Notes: a model not told the origin generated them from the sequence alone. DNA of 36,571 nucleotides from an uncultured Pelagibacteraceae bacterium (GCA_902624075.1 CACNWC010000010.1:1-36571); one strand, 5' to 3'. Positions 25,458 to 33,202 are shown, numbered from the stretch's first letter. Numbers and translations: made by a program.

Positions 25458-26034
25458 ATCATTGGAGTTTTACTTTGATTTTATTAGTCCATATTCTTTT
25501 TTAGCTTATAAAAAATTAAAATTTTTAACTAATAAAAAAAAAATAAATCTAATTTATAAACCTATTCTATTAGGTGGACTTCACAAACTTGGCGAAATAA
25601 CGGCTCCAGCATTCAATAAACGTAAAATGAAAAATATGAAAAATGATTGCGAAATTATTGCCAAAAAAAATGGTATTGATTTTTACTGGAATACTAAATT
25701 TCCAATCAACTCATTATATTTGATGCGAGGCTATATAGCTATTGATAAAGAGTTTAAGCAAAAATATTTTGATATTTGTTTTGATGCTTATTGGAAAAAT
25801 AATATAGACATTTCTTCAGAAGAAAATTTATGTGAAATTTTAAAGAAATGTCAAATTGAAAAAGATATCTTTTTTAAAAAGATAAATGATCAAAATATAA
25901 AAAATCAGTTAAAGGAATTTACTAATATTGCTTTTCAAAAAGATATTTTTGGTGCTCCAACATTTATTATTAACGATAAACTTTTTTGGGGGCAGGATAG
26001 ATTAGAGTACGCACTAGATGAATATAACTCTTAA
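25450..26034 (+). CDS. DsbA-fold isomerase, 2-hydroxychromene-2-carboxylate isomerase type
   Basis: The 194-aa protein belongs to the DsbA/GST-kappa thioredoxin-like superfamily. Its N-terminus LEFYFDFISPYSFLAYKKL has the serine-containing SPYS site (around residue 13) where DsbA has CxxC, as in HCCA isomerases. Insertion helices with RGYIAID and the C-terminal FGAPTFIINDKLFWGQDRLE (cis-proline loop and dimer end) complete the pattern. HCCA isomerase uses glutathione in naphthalene breakdown, but many relatives have other unknown glutathione-dependent roles, which is more likely in a marine oligotroph. It overlaps convergent rhodanese by four bases. Confidence 0.85.
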   Translation: MTKSLEFYFDFISPYSFLAYKKLKFLTNKKKINLIYKPILLGGLHKLGEITAPAFNKRKMKNMKNDCEIIAKKNGIDFYWNTKFPINSLYLMRGYIAIDKEFKQKYFDICFDAYWKNNIDISSEENLCEILKKCQIEKDIFFKKINDQNIKNQLKEFTNIAFQKDIFGAPTFIINDKLFWGQDRLEYALDEYNS

Positions 26035-26414
26035 ACAATCTTAAATTTACTTTGTCTAATAGCTCCAAATCCTCCATCTATATGAGATACATTTTTAAAA
26101 CCCATATCTTTCAAGGTTTTGGCAGCTAAAGCTGACCTTAAGCCTCCAGCACAAAATAAAACCATCTCTTTATTTAGGTCCAATTTTCCGTCCTTAAAAT
26201 ACATGCTATCTGGATCTAACCAAAATTCTAACATGCCTCTTGGAATATGATTTGCTCCATCAACCTGACCTTCTTTTTGGAGTTCTCTAATATCTCTAAT
26301 ATCTATTAAATTACACTTATTATTATCAAACTTTTCGAATGCTTCATCAGTAGAAATAGTTTTTATTAATTTTAATGCTTCAGAAACAAGAGATTGAGAT
26401 GATTTAATAGTCAT
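26031..26414 (-). CDS. Rhodanese-like domain protein
   Basis: A single 127-aa rhodanese domain. The N-terminal edge is CNLIDIRDIRELQKEGQVDG, followed by GANHIPRGMLEFW (CH2A-like) and the active-site loop VLFCAGGLRSALAA with Cys88. DMGFKNVSHIDGGFGAIRQ closes the domain. It could transfer sulfane sulfur from thiosulfate or a protein persulfide to cyanide or another thiol. No signal peptide. It stands alone between convergent and divergent neighbours. Confidence 0.9.
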   Translation of the reverse strand: MTIKSSQSLVSEALKLIKTISTDEAFEKFDNNKCNLIDIRDIRELQKEGQVDGANHIPRGMLEFWLDPDSMYFKDGKLDLNKEMVLFCAGGLRSALAAKTLKDMGFKNVSHIDGGFGAIRQSKFKIV

Positions 26415-26451
26415 AATACTGTAAATAATTATATCATAAAATTAAAAATAT

Positions 26452-27423
26452 ATGAGAAAACTTTTTATAAAACTTTGTAAAATTCTAGGTTTTGAAATTA
26501 TTGATCAAAACAATTTTATTTCTCCAACACTAGATAAAGAATTAAATGAAGATTTATCCTTATTAAATAAAAAATCAATAGTATTACCTTTGGGTGAAGT
26601 AAAAATTACCAGAAAAGTAAACTCAATATTAATAATTGTAAGAATGAATACAGATATTGAAATATGGGATCAAAATAAAAAAAGATTATTTGAGAAACCA
26701 AAAATAGAGTATTCTAAACGATCAATAAATTCACTTATAAGTTCAATTAATTTTTGTCAAAAAAAATATCCAGATTTAGAAATTAAAACAGTCATAATAG
26801 ATGATCACTCTAGTAAAGAAAATTTAGATAGCATTAAAAATTTAATTAAAAATAATGATGTAGAAATAATTCCCTTAGACCATAATAAGTACAAATCAGT
26901 AATTGCAGAGCAAAAAACAAAAGAAACTTTTTCAAATTTATCAAGCTTACTAAAAAGTTTTGAAACTGGGAAAGAAAAGGGTAAAGACTTGGTTTTCTTT
27001 TTAGAGGATGATTATCTTCATTTAAAACCAATGTTAGAGGAAATTATATCTTCATATGAAAGAATATCCTCTCAACTAAATAGAGATATATTTATGTGTC
27101 CTTCTGATTATCCTTATCTTTATATGGATAATCAAAAAACCAATATATTGATTGGGAATAAAAGACACTGGAGAACAATCGACAAAACACTATGCACATT
27201 TCTAACTAGCAAAGAATTAATCAATAAATATTGGGAAAAATTCTACCAAAATTGTTTAGATAGACACGATCCATTTGAAAAATATCTTAATGAAATTTAT
27301 CAAAAAGAAATTTGTATATCTCCACTTAAAAGCTTATCCCTTCACTTAACAAATGTGAACTCAAGCTATGGTCTTTCACCGTTTATAGATTTCAAAAAAT
27401 TATGGGATGAAAACAAAAGTTGA
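26452..27423 (+). CDS. Glycosyltransferase-like protein (GT-A fold), specificity unknown
   Basis: The 323-aa protein has in its middle part features of a family 2-like GT-A fold: SILIIVRMNTDIEI near residue 60, KTVIIDDHSSKENL near 121, and KDLVFFLEDDYLHLKPML near 182 with an EDDY acidic cluster that could be the metal-binding DxD. HWRTIDKTLCTFLTSKELI resembles the acceptor side. No membrane helix is seen. It is a single-gene unit followed by a strong terminator. It may add a sugar to a cell-surface polymer; the family match is by motif only. Confidence 0.6.
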   Translation: MRKLFIKLCKILGFEIIDQNNFISPTLDKELNEDLSLLNKKSIVLPLGEVKITRKVNSILIIVRMNTDIEIWDQNKKRLFEKPKIEYSKRSINSLISSINFCQKKYPDLEIKTVIIDDHSSKENLDSIKNLIKNNDVEIIPLDHNKYKSVIAEQKTKETFSNLSSLLKSFETGKEKGKDLVFFLEDDYLHLKPMLEEIISSYERISSQLNRDIFMCPSDYPYLYMDNQKTNILIGNKRHWRTIDKTLCTFLTSKELINKYWEKFYQNCLDRHDPFEKYLNEIYQKEICISPLKSLSLHLTNVNSSYGLSPFIDFKKLWDENKS

Positions 27424-27427
27424 TTTC

Positions 27428-27456
27428 AAAAAAAGCCCCACAGTGGGGGCTTTTTT
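27428..27456. terminator. Bidirectional rho-independent terminator
   Basis: A G+C stem, GCCCC (27435-27439) with GGGGC (27446-27450), is flanked by an A7 run on the left and a T6 run on the right, so it reads as a terminator on both strands. On the plus strand it ends the glycosyltransferase-like gene five bases after its stop. On the minus strand it would stop amt transcripts. Confidence 0.88.
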
Positions 27457-27481
27457 ATTTCTAACTAGAGGAATATGTTAG

Positions 27482-27532
27482 AGGGGCTCTTTGACTTAAA
27501 GTGTTGAATCACACAGAGAGCAAAGAACCCCT
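27482..27532 (-). other. Structured amt 3' untranslated stem-loop
   Basis: Positions 27482-27493 and 27521-27532 form a 12-bp stem whose only irregularity is C-A on the plus strand, which becomes a permitted G-U pair in minus-strand RNA. This orientation means it belongs to the amt transcript. A second small hairpin, GTGT/ACAC (27501-27504 with 27511-27514), lies inside the loop. There is no T tract, so it is more likely an RNA-stability or regulatory element upstream of the terminator at 27428-27456 than a terminator itself. Confidence 0.55.
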
Positions 27533-27545
27533 TTATTGTTAACAA

Positions 27546-28847
27546 TTAGTCTCTTATTGCATATGCAATAACACCAGTTTCAGTTACATCAGTACCTTTG
27601 GATTCACCGTCTTTACTTAATCTAAGACCGACTGTTGCTTTCATGGTACTAAATATAATATACGCTACAATGAACACAAAAAGGTTCACTGATAAAACTC
27701 CGATCAATTGAGCACTGAAAGCTACATCTGAGTTTGTGATTGGCACGGCCAAGGTTCCCCAAATACCTGCAAATAAGTGAGCTGGTACCGCACCTACTAC
27801 ATCGTCTATTTGTAATGAGAATAGCAGTTTTGTACCATAAACTACTATTAAACCACCAACTGCACCAATTAAAATTGCTGCTAAAGGTGACGGCATTAGA
27901 GGTTCTGCTGTAATAGATACTAAACCACCAATACATCCATTTAACATTTGAATTACGTCTGTTTTACCAAAATGTAATCTCGTTATTACGGCTGCACCCA
28001 TTACACCACCGGCACCAGCTAAAAATGTATTAATGAAAATAGTTGATACAGCTATAGCATCATCAGCAGTTCCCATTGCTAATTGTGAACCACCATTGAA
28101 ACCAAACCAACCTAACCATAAAATAAATACTCCAATTGTTACTAATGGGATTGAAGAAGCTGCAAATGGCTTAAGTGGAGCTGGAGCACCAGACTTAGTA
28201 AATCTTCCAAGTCTAGGACCAATAATCATAGCACCAGCTAAAGCAGCCGCACCTCCAGTTGAGTGAACTAGAGTTGAACCAGCAAAATCAGAAAAACCTA
28301 ACTCTGCTAACCATCCACCGCCCCACTGCCAACCCATTACGATTGGATAAATAATTCCTGAGAGAATTGCAGCGAATAAAAAGAATGGCCATAATTTAAT
28401 TCTTTCAGCCATTGCTCCTGATACAATGGAGACTGTAGTTGCACAGAATACCATTTGAAAGTACCAATCTGAACCGTCTGAATAACCAGTATCTACTGCA
28501 CTGGCATCTGACCATGGTATAAATTTTCCTATATATCCACCTTCTGGAATACCATAAGCTAAGTTATAACCTACCATCCAGAACATTATTCCTGCAATTG
28601 AGAATAATCCTATATTTTTTGCGCAGATTACAGATACACTTTTAGATGTAACCATACCTGACTCTAACATTGCAAATCCTGCAGCCATAAACATGACTAG
28701 GAATCCACAAATCAAAAATAGTAAGGTATTAAAAATAAACCCTACCTCGGCAGAAACAGTTGTTTCAGCCATACCTGCACTACTCATGTTTAATAAAAAA
28801 ATTAAACTAATAAGCGGTGTAGTTATCTTTTTTAAAAATTTAGTCAT
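27546..28847 (-). CDS. amt: Ammonium transporter
   Basis: This Amt/Mep/Rh channel of 433 aa has an N-terminal cleavable signal (about residues 1-27, ending MAETT) and about eleven helices. Family signatures are DFAGSTLVHSTGGAAALAGA with the first pore histidine, and VVGAVPAHLFAGIWGTLA with the second. FNGGSQLAMGTADD and GWFGFNGG are also conserved. It moves ammonium into the cell in this nitrogen-limited lifestyle. A strong Shine-Dalgarno (GGGAGG) lies just before ATG 28847. No glnK/PII gene is adjacent. It is a single-gene transcript between the HU terminator and the 3' stem-loop. Confidence 0.96.
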   Translation of the reverse strand: MTKFLKKITTPLISLIFLLNMSSAGMAETTVSAEVGFIFNTLLFLICGFLVMFMAAGFAMLESGMVTSKSVSVICAKNIGLFSIAGIMFWMVGYNLAYGIPEGGYIGKFIPWSDASAVDTGYSDGSDWYFQMVFCATTVSIVSGAMAERIKLWPFFLFAAILSGIIYPIVMGWQWGGGWLAELGFSDFAGSTLVHSTGGAAALAGAMIIGPRLGRFTKSGAPAPLKPFAASSIPLVTIGVFILWLGWFGFNGGSQLAMGTADDAIAVSTIFINTFLAGAGGVMGAAVITRLHFGKTDVIQMLNGCIGGLVSITAEPLMPSPLAAILIGAVGGLIVVYGTKLLFSLQIDDVVGAVPAHLFAGIWGTLAVPITNSDVAFSAQLIGVLSVNLFVFIVAYIIFSTMKATVGLRLSKDGESKGTDVTETGVIAYAIRD

Positions 28848-28941
28848 AGAGACCTCCCTGTTTATTAGAGGTTATATTTTTAAAAATTTTATAAACTAAC
28901 GTTGATTAGGAAAATTGGGTATGCGGTTTTTGCATATAGAA
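28848..28941 (-). promoter_or_regulatory. amt leader with a palindromic site
   Basis: The gap upstream of amt holds, on the plus strand at 28920-28936, TATGCGGTTTTTGCATA, a 5-bp inverted repeat with a 7-base centre, and further down A+T-rich sequence with a TATAAAAT-like -10 candidate (around 28890). The palindrome lies where an activator such as NtrX might bind, but I cannot match it to a known consensus. The ribosome-binding site GGGAGG is at about 28853-28858. Confidence 0.3.
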
Positions 28942-28973
28942 ACAGCCTTAACACTATTTAGCATTAAGGCTGT
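28942..28973 (-). terminator. Terminator hairpin of the HU gene
   Basis: A perfect 10-bp inverted repeat, ACAGCCTTAA (28942-28951) with TTAAGGCTGT (28964-28973), sits nine bases after the HU stop on the minus strand with a 12-base loop. Only a short T3 follows, so it is a moderate terminator; it may also protect the mRNA 3' end. Confidence 0.65.
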
Positions 28974-28982
28974 AAAAGTTTG

Positions 28983-29258
28983 TTATCTATTAAAAACTTC
29001 TTTTAAAGCTTTAGCAGGTAAGAATTTAACCTTTTGAGATGCAGCAATTTGAATTTGCTCACCAGTTCTAGGATTTCTTCCAACTCTAGCTTTTCTCTTA
29101 GCCACTTTATAAGTTCCAAATCCAGCAATTTTAACTGAATCATCTGCTTTTAAAGCATCAAGAATAGTGTTGGTAATAGTATCAAAAGTTCTCTCAGCAT
29201 CAGCTTTACTTAAATTTAAAGCCCCTGAAAGCTTGACGACTAATTGTTTTTTATTCAT
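28983..29258 (-). CDS. hup: Histone-like DNA-binding protein HU
   Basis: The 91-aa protein is full length for HU and starts MNKKQLVVKLSGALNLSKAD. The DNA-binding arm contains the family signature GFGTYKVAKRKARVGRNPRTGEQ with the intercalating proline in RNPRTG, and the C-terminus is VKFLPAKALKEVFNR. It forms a homodimer that bends and compacts DNA. A GGAG ribosome-binding site precedes ATG 29258, and a 159-base gap upstream gives it its own promoter, as expected for an abundant protein. IHF subunits share the fold but have different ends. Confidence 0.95.
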   Translation of the reverse strand: MNKKQLVVKLSGALNLSKADAERTFDTITNTILDALKADDSVKIAGFGTYKVAKRKARVGRNPRTGEQIQIAASQKVKFLPAKALKEVFNR

Positions 29259-29417
29259 TTTAGCTCCGGTTTTATTAGGTTATTTACTATTTTTATCAAA
29301 AGTGTTGATAAATCAAGACTTTTTTTAGTATTAAAAAAAAAGTTATACACAATATGTTGTAAAAAAGTTAAATAAACATTGATTTTATTGACTTTTAGGG
29401 GATTTTAAAAATTAAAA
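29259..29417 (-). promoter_or_regulatory. HU upstream region
   Basis: This 159-base gap between rseP and the HU gene is A+T rich with several A and T tracts. On the minus strand a possible -35 TTGATT occurs within CTTGATTTATCAAC (29301-29316 region) and T/A-rich hexamers follow, but spacing is not good enough to call a promoter. The ribosome-binding site GGAG lies about nine bases before the ATG. Nothing else was seen. Confidence 0.3.
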
Positions 29418-30530
29418 TTATCTCAGTAAACCGATATCCTTTAAGTCATTAAAAGTAGTAAAAAACATTAATGATAACAGTAAAAACAATCCGATTCGGA
29501 AAAAACCTTCTTGGGTTTTTTGAGATAACGGACGACCTAAAATTTTTTCAAACGCGTAGAACATTAGATGCCCTCCATCTAGCATTGGAATTGGAAATAA
29601 ATTAATTAATCCTAAACTTATTGAGATATAAGCCATCATACTTACAAAAGCTAATAAACCGAATTCTGCTACTTGACCTGAAATTTTTGCAATTCTAATT
29701 GGTCCACCTAATTGAGAAGTGTCAGCTTTACCCGTGATCATTCCACCAATATATTTTAACGATGAAATAGTTACATAATAAACCTCATTAGTTGCATGAA
29801 ATATTGCTTGTGCGGGTCCTAATTTTACATGATTGATCTGATTATTGTAGGCACCTAATTTAATACCAACCATTCTTTTATTAATTTTGTTACCTAGACT
29901 ATCTTCACTTGGAATTAAGTCTGGTTTTATTTTGAAAGTTAATTCTTCATAAGAACGTTTTACTTTAAAATCTATAATTTCATCGATTGACATTGTAATA
30001 TATTTAGAAACATCCATAATACTTTTAACTTCATTTCCATCTATTTCTAAAATTATATCATTTTCTTTGAGTCCACCTACCATTGCAGGGCTATTTTTTT
30101 GAACTTCATTGATAACTGCGGGGGTAAAATCTTTACCAACAAAGGTATAAATTGAAAAAAAAATAACCAGAGCTAATAAAAAATTAGCTAGGGGTCCACC
30201 AAAAACAATCAAAACTCTTTGGTATAAAGGTTTAAGAACAAAAAGTTTATTTCTATCTTCTTTGTTGTACTTTTGCAAAATTTTTTCCTGATCAGCTTGA
30301 GAAAAAACATTTCGGTCTCCAAAAAATTTTACATAACCTCCTAATGGAATCCAGCATATTTTCCATCTTGTACCATTTTTGTCATTCCATCCAAAAATTT
30401 CTTGGCCAAAACCAATTGAGAAATCGGTTACACCTACGCCATATTTTTTCGCGAAGTAATAATGCCCATATTCATGGATAAAAACTACAATCAATATTAA
30501 AATTATAAATGGAATAATATAGCTTAGCAT
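29418..30530 (-). CDS. rseP: RseP-type site-2 intramembrane metalloprotease
   Basis: The 370-aa protease has the zinc motif VVFIHEYGHYYFAKKYG with His19, Glu20 and His23, and the third ligand in PIPMLDGGHLMFYAFE near residue 318. A PDZ domain (about residues 128-200, with NSPAMVGGLKENDIILEIDG) lies between helix 2 and helix 3. It cleaves transmembrane segments of anti-sigma factors or signal-peptide remnants. It starts four bases after the amidotransferase stop. The usual alphaproteobacterial neighbours (dxr, bamA) are absent here. Confidence 0.93.
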   Translation of the reverse strand: MLSYIIPFIILILIVVFIHEYGHYYFAKKYGVGVTDFSIGFGQEIFGWNDKNGTRWKICWIPLGGYVKFFGDRNVFSQADQEKILQKYNKEDRNKLFVLKPLYQRVLIVFGGPLANFLLALVIFFSIYTFVGKDFTPAVINEVQKNSPAMVGGLKENDIILEIDGNEVKSIMDVSKYITMSIDEIIDFKVKRSYEELTFKIKPDLIPSEDSLGNKINKRMVGIKLGAYNNQINHVKLGPAQAIFHATNEVYYVTISSLKYIGGMITGKADTSQLGGPIRIAKISGQVAEFGLLAFVSMMAYISISLGLINLFPIPMLDGGHLMFYAFEKILGRPLSQKTQEGFFRIGLFLLLSLMFFTTFNDLKDIGLLR

Positions 30531-30534
30531 ATAT

Positions 30535-31329
30535 TTAATTTTTTTTGATAATTTCTAGCCAATTTTTTATTTCACAAGTTCTGTTTTTAAAATCCAATTT
30601 TTTATCTTCTTCTTTTATATAATCAATATGTTTTTGAAAATCTTTTTCATTCTTAAAATGATTATTTTGTATGATTCTGTCTTTTCTAGCACTAGATAAA
30701 CTTATCATTTGCCAGTATTCGTAGTCTGGATGATATTGCAACCCCCAAATTAAAGATTTTCCTGAAGTAAAATATAATCCCATCACTTTATTCACTTTAT
30801 CACTAGATAATAAAGTGGCACCTTGAGGTATTTCACAAACCTCATCGTAATTAAAGGCCGGGGAAGTAAATTTTAATTTTTTGTTTTTATAAATAGAATT
30901 TTTTTGTCCATCTTGATTAATTTCTATATCAGTTGCTATTCCAATATGTGCTCCATTTTTTCCTGGAGCCACTTTTCCTCCTGCTGCAACAGAGCAAATT
31001 TGCAAACCCCAACAAATAGCTAAGATTTTATTTTCATATTTAAAACAATTTGATGCAAATTTGATATGCTTTTTTATTTCATTAGTCATATCATTTAATC
31101 TCATAGCTCCACCTGTAAAAATAATACCATGATAATTTTCGATATTTTCTAAAGCAATTTTAGTTTGATCATCATTTGTAGGATGAATAATTTTTATTTT
31201 GGAATTTGGTTCTAAATTTAAAACTAAATTTTTTAAATTTTCCGAACAGGATGTTTTGACAGACTTAATAAAAAATTCGTTATTTTTTGGATCATTTCCC
31301 TCAACTATAAGAATATTTAAATTATCCAT
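30535..31329 (-). CDS. Class I glutamine amidotransferase-like protein
   Basis: The 264-aa protein is a free-standing GATase1 domain resembling the glutaminase half of GMP synthase. The oxyanion loop is GIIFTGGAMRLND, the nucleophile Cys106 is in ILAICWGLQICSVAAGGKV, and the histidine in LIWGLQYHPDYEYW. The usual HPE triad reads HPD-Y-E, so the acid may be Asp or the glutamate two residues on. Relatives act on glutamine, gamma-glutamyl peptides or gamma-glutamyl amines. Its start shares one base with the stop of the alcohol dehydrogenase, so the two are coupled. Substrate unknown. Confidence 0.82.
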   Translation of the reverse strand: MDNLNILIVEGNDPKNNEFFIKSVKTSCSENLKNLVLNLEPNSKIKIIHPTNDDQTKIALENIENYHGIIFTGGAMRLNDMTNEIKKHIKFASNCFKYENKILAICWGLQICSVAAGGKVAPGKNGAHIGIATDIEINQDGQKNSIYKNKKLKFTSPAFNYDEVCEIPQGATLLSSDKVNKVMGLYFTSGKSLIWGLQYHPDYEYWQMISLSSARKDRIIQNNHFKNEKDFQKHIDYIKEEDKKLDFKNRTCEIKNWLEIIKKN

Positions 31330-32492
31330 TAAAAAAGATTTCCTGACATACTGTGTTGATACATTATTTTCATATCAGCCACAGTTAATTTTTTTGGGTT
31401 TCCTCCTGTAGACGGATCTTCTAAAGCCATTTTTGACAAACGATCTATGTTTAAATCTTTTTTATCTATAACTTCAGATAATTTATGTGGTATTTTTAAT
31501 TTTTTTCTTAAATCTAAAACCCAATTTATGAAACCATCAAAAGATTTATCTTTTAATTCTAGATAATGACAAATCTTGATGATCTTATCTTTTATAACAT
31601 CTTTATTATAAGTTAAAACATATGGCATGAGGATAGCATTTGATAATCCATGATGAATATTATTTAAAGCATTGATCGGATGACTTAATGAATGAATTGC
31701 ACCTAAACCTTTTTGAAAGGAGGTAGAACCCATGCTTGCTGCTGTTAACATATTCATTCTTGCTTCAATATTTGATCCATTATTTACTGCTTCAAGCAAC
31801 CACCTATTAATTAATCTCATTCCTTCTAGGGCAATTCCATCAGCCATTGGATGAAATCCTTTAGCACAATAAGCTTCTAAATTATGGGCTAATGCATCCA
31901 TGCCAGTCGCTGCTGTTATTTTTGCTGGCAACTCTAAAGTTAAGACAGGATCTAAAATAACGATTGATGGTAAAAATTTTGGATGAAAAATAATATTTTT
32001 GACACCTGTATCTTCATTCAAAATTACAGACGCTCTTCCTGTTTCTGAACCAGTTCCAGCTGTGGTAGGAACAGCAACAATTGGTGCTATTTTTTCTGTA
32101 TTAGCTTTAGTCCAATTATCTCCTACATCAACAAAATTCCAAATTGGTAAAGTTTGACCAGACATAAATGCAATTGCCTTTCCTACATCCAAACCACTGC
32201 CACCACCAAAAGCAATTACACCGTCACAATTATTTTTTTTAAAATACTCAACACCTTCATTAACATTAACACCCGTTGGATTTCCAACTACATTAGAATA
32301 TAATTTAATAGAAAATCCCTCCTTTTTTAAATTAGATAAAACATTCTTGACCATATTAGATTTTGCGAGACCATTATCTGTTACGAGAAGAGGTTTTTTA
32401 ATATTCAAATTTTTACAAGCAGAACCAAGATCTTTTATTCTATTTTCTCCAACCCACATTGTTGTTGGATAATTCCAATTATATTTTTGCAT
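31329..32492 (-). CDS. Iron-containing alcohol dehydrogenase
   Basis: This group III Fe-dependent dehydrogenase is 387 aa. The NAD-binding loop is GVIAFGGGSGLDVGKAIAF (about residues 92-110), followed by VAVPTTAGTGSETGRASVI. Metal ligands are visible as Asp and His in ATGMDALAHNLEAYCAKG and two His in LGAIHSLSHPINALNNIHHG. It oxidises a primary alcohol with NAD. In SAR11 such an enzyme has been linked to methanol and other small alcohols, though I cannot tell whether this copy is the orthologue. It is cotranscribed with the amidotransferase, which could point to an amino-alcohol substrate. Confidence 0.9.
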   Translation of the reverse strand: MQKYNWNYPTTMWVGENRIKDLGSACKNLNIKKPLLVTDNGLAKSNMVKNVLSNLKKEGFSIKLYSNVVGNPTGVNVNEGVEYFKKNNCDGVIAFGGGSGLDVGKAIAFMSGQTLPIWNFVDVGDNWTKANTEKIAPIVAVPTTAGTGSETGRASVILNEDTGVKNIIFHPKFLPSIVILDPVLTLELPAKITAATGMDALAHNLEAYCAKGFHPMADGIALEGMRLINRWLLEAVNNGSNIEARMNMLTAASMGSTSFQKGLGAIHSLSHPINALNNIHHGLSNAILMPYVLTYNKDVIKDKIIKICHYLELKDKSFDGFINWVLDLRKKLKIPHKLSEVIDKKDLNIDRLSKMALEDPSTGGNPKKLTVADMKIMYQHSMSGNLF

Positions 32493-32539
32493 GTTAATTT
32501 TATTTTATAATGTAATTAAAAAAATGATATTAATTCAAG

Positions 32540-33100
32540 TTAAATAAGCTCTTCTTTTATAATTTCCTCTATTTGCTTTATCATTTTGGGCGCTGATTGC
32601 ATTGTTGGATAAATTTCAAGCGCTTGTCGATAGCTTTTAATTGCTTTTTCATAATTTCCTAATTTAATATTAATAAGACCTTGACCAGCTAAAGCTCCAA
32701 AATGCCTATTTTCAAGTTTTAAAACTTCATCAATATCATTTTGAGATTTTTGAAATTCTCCAATTAGATAAAAAACTGTAGCTCTTTTATTCCAAGCTTC
32801 AGCCCAATTAGGATCTAAATCTATAACTTTTGAGAAAAGATTTATAGACTCTAAATATTTATTTGTTCTTACTAACTCTGATCCATTCTCAAGCATTTTG
32901 GTTAATTGAATATCTTTTGGGTGTGTGCTCCAAATTTTCCAAATTTTTTGCTCAATCTCAATACTTGATGAGGCGTTTTTAATTTTCAAATTATTAAATA
33001 ATTTGTCTAATTCTGATTTTTGGCTATCTGCGAATAAATTGGATGTAGAGATAAAGCTTAAAAAAATTATAAAAAAAATTTTATAGATTGCAGTTTTCAT
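32540..33100 (-). CDS. Secreted tetratricopeptide-repeat protein
   Basis: From ATG 33100 the protein is 186 aa and starts MKTAIYKIFFIIFLSFISTS followed by NLFADSQKS, a clear signal peptide. The frame extends nine codons upstream to 33127, but that would place residues before the signal and enter the next gene's leader, so I prefer 33100. TPR units follow: ESINLFSKVIDLDPNWAEAW, GEFQKSQNDIDEVLKLENRH and GNYEKAIKSYRQALEIYPTM, at about residues 88-175. It is probably a periplasmic scaffold. No enzyme domain. Confidence 0.82.
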   Translation of the reverse strand: MKTAIYKIFFIIFLSFISTSNLFADSQKSELDKLFNNLKIKNASSSIEIEQKIWKIWSTHPKDIQLTKMLENGSELVRTNKYLESINLFSKVIDLDPNWAEAWNKRATVFYLIGEFQKSQNDIDEVLKLENRHFGALAGQGLINIKLGNYEKAIKSYRQALEIYPTMQSAPKMIKQIEEIIKEELI

Positions 33101-33133
33101 TGAAAAAACCTCAAAAATATAACCCATAATGAA

Positions 33134-33194
33134 CTATCAGACTAGATACTTTAATGCTTAATTCACATACCGTCTGTAGGTTGAATCAACACAG
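33134..33194 (+). promoter_or_regulatory. Candidate riboswitch in the leader of the NCS1 permease (NMT1/xanthine-I-like)
   Basis: The 33134-33179 segment folds as a compact hairpin. P1 is CTA-T-CAGAC (33134-33142) with GTCTGTAG (33172-33179), eight pairs with one bulged T. P2 is TTAA-TGC-TTAA (33151-33161). Between them lie purine-rich TAGATACT on the 5' side (33143-33150) and TTCACATACC on the 3' side (33162-33171), an internal loop large enough for a ligand pocket. An alternative hairpin, CTGT-AG-GTTG (33174-33183) with CAACACAG (33187-33194), takes the 3' strand of P1 and abuts the Shine-Dalgarno GGGAG (33194-33198). Two mutually exclusive stems next to a ribosome-binding site are a translational switch design. 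NMT1/xanthine-I RNAs precede purine-oxidation genes in proteobacteria; my match to that class is from memory of its size and layout. Confidence 0.5.
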
Positions 33195-33202
33195 GGAGAA
33201 AT

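Noticed and set aside
27649-27936. 95-aa frame in another frame within amt
   Set aside because: It is a frame shadow of the conserved Amt coding sequence with unlikely composition (many W, S and C).
33134-33179. Classical purine (guanine/adenine) riboswitch
   Set aside because: It lacks the three-way junction and the two kissing loops of that class; only a two-stem hairpin with an internal loop is present.
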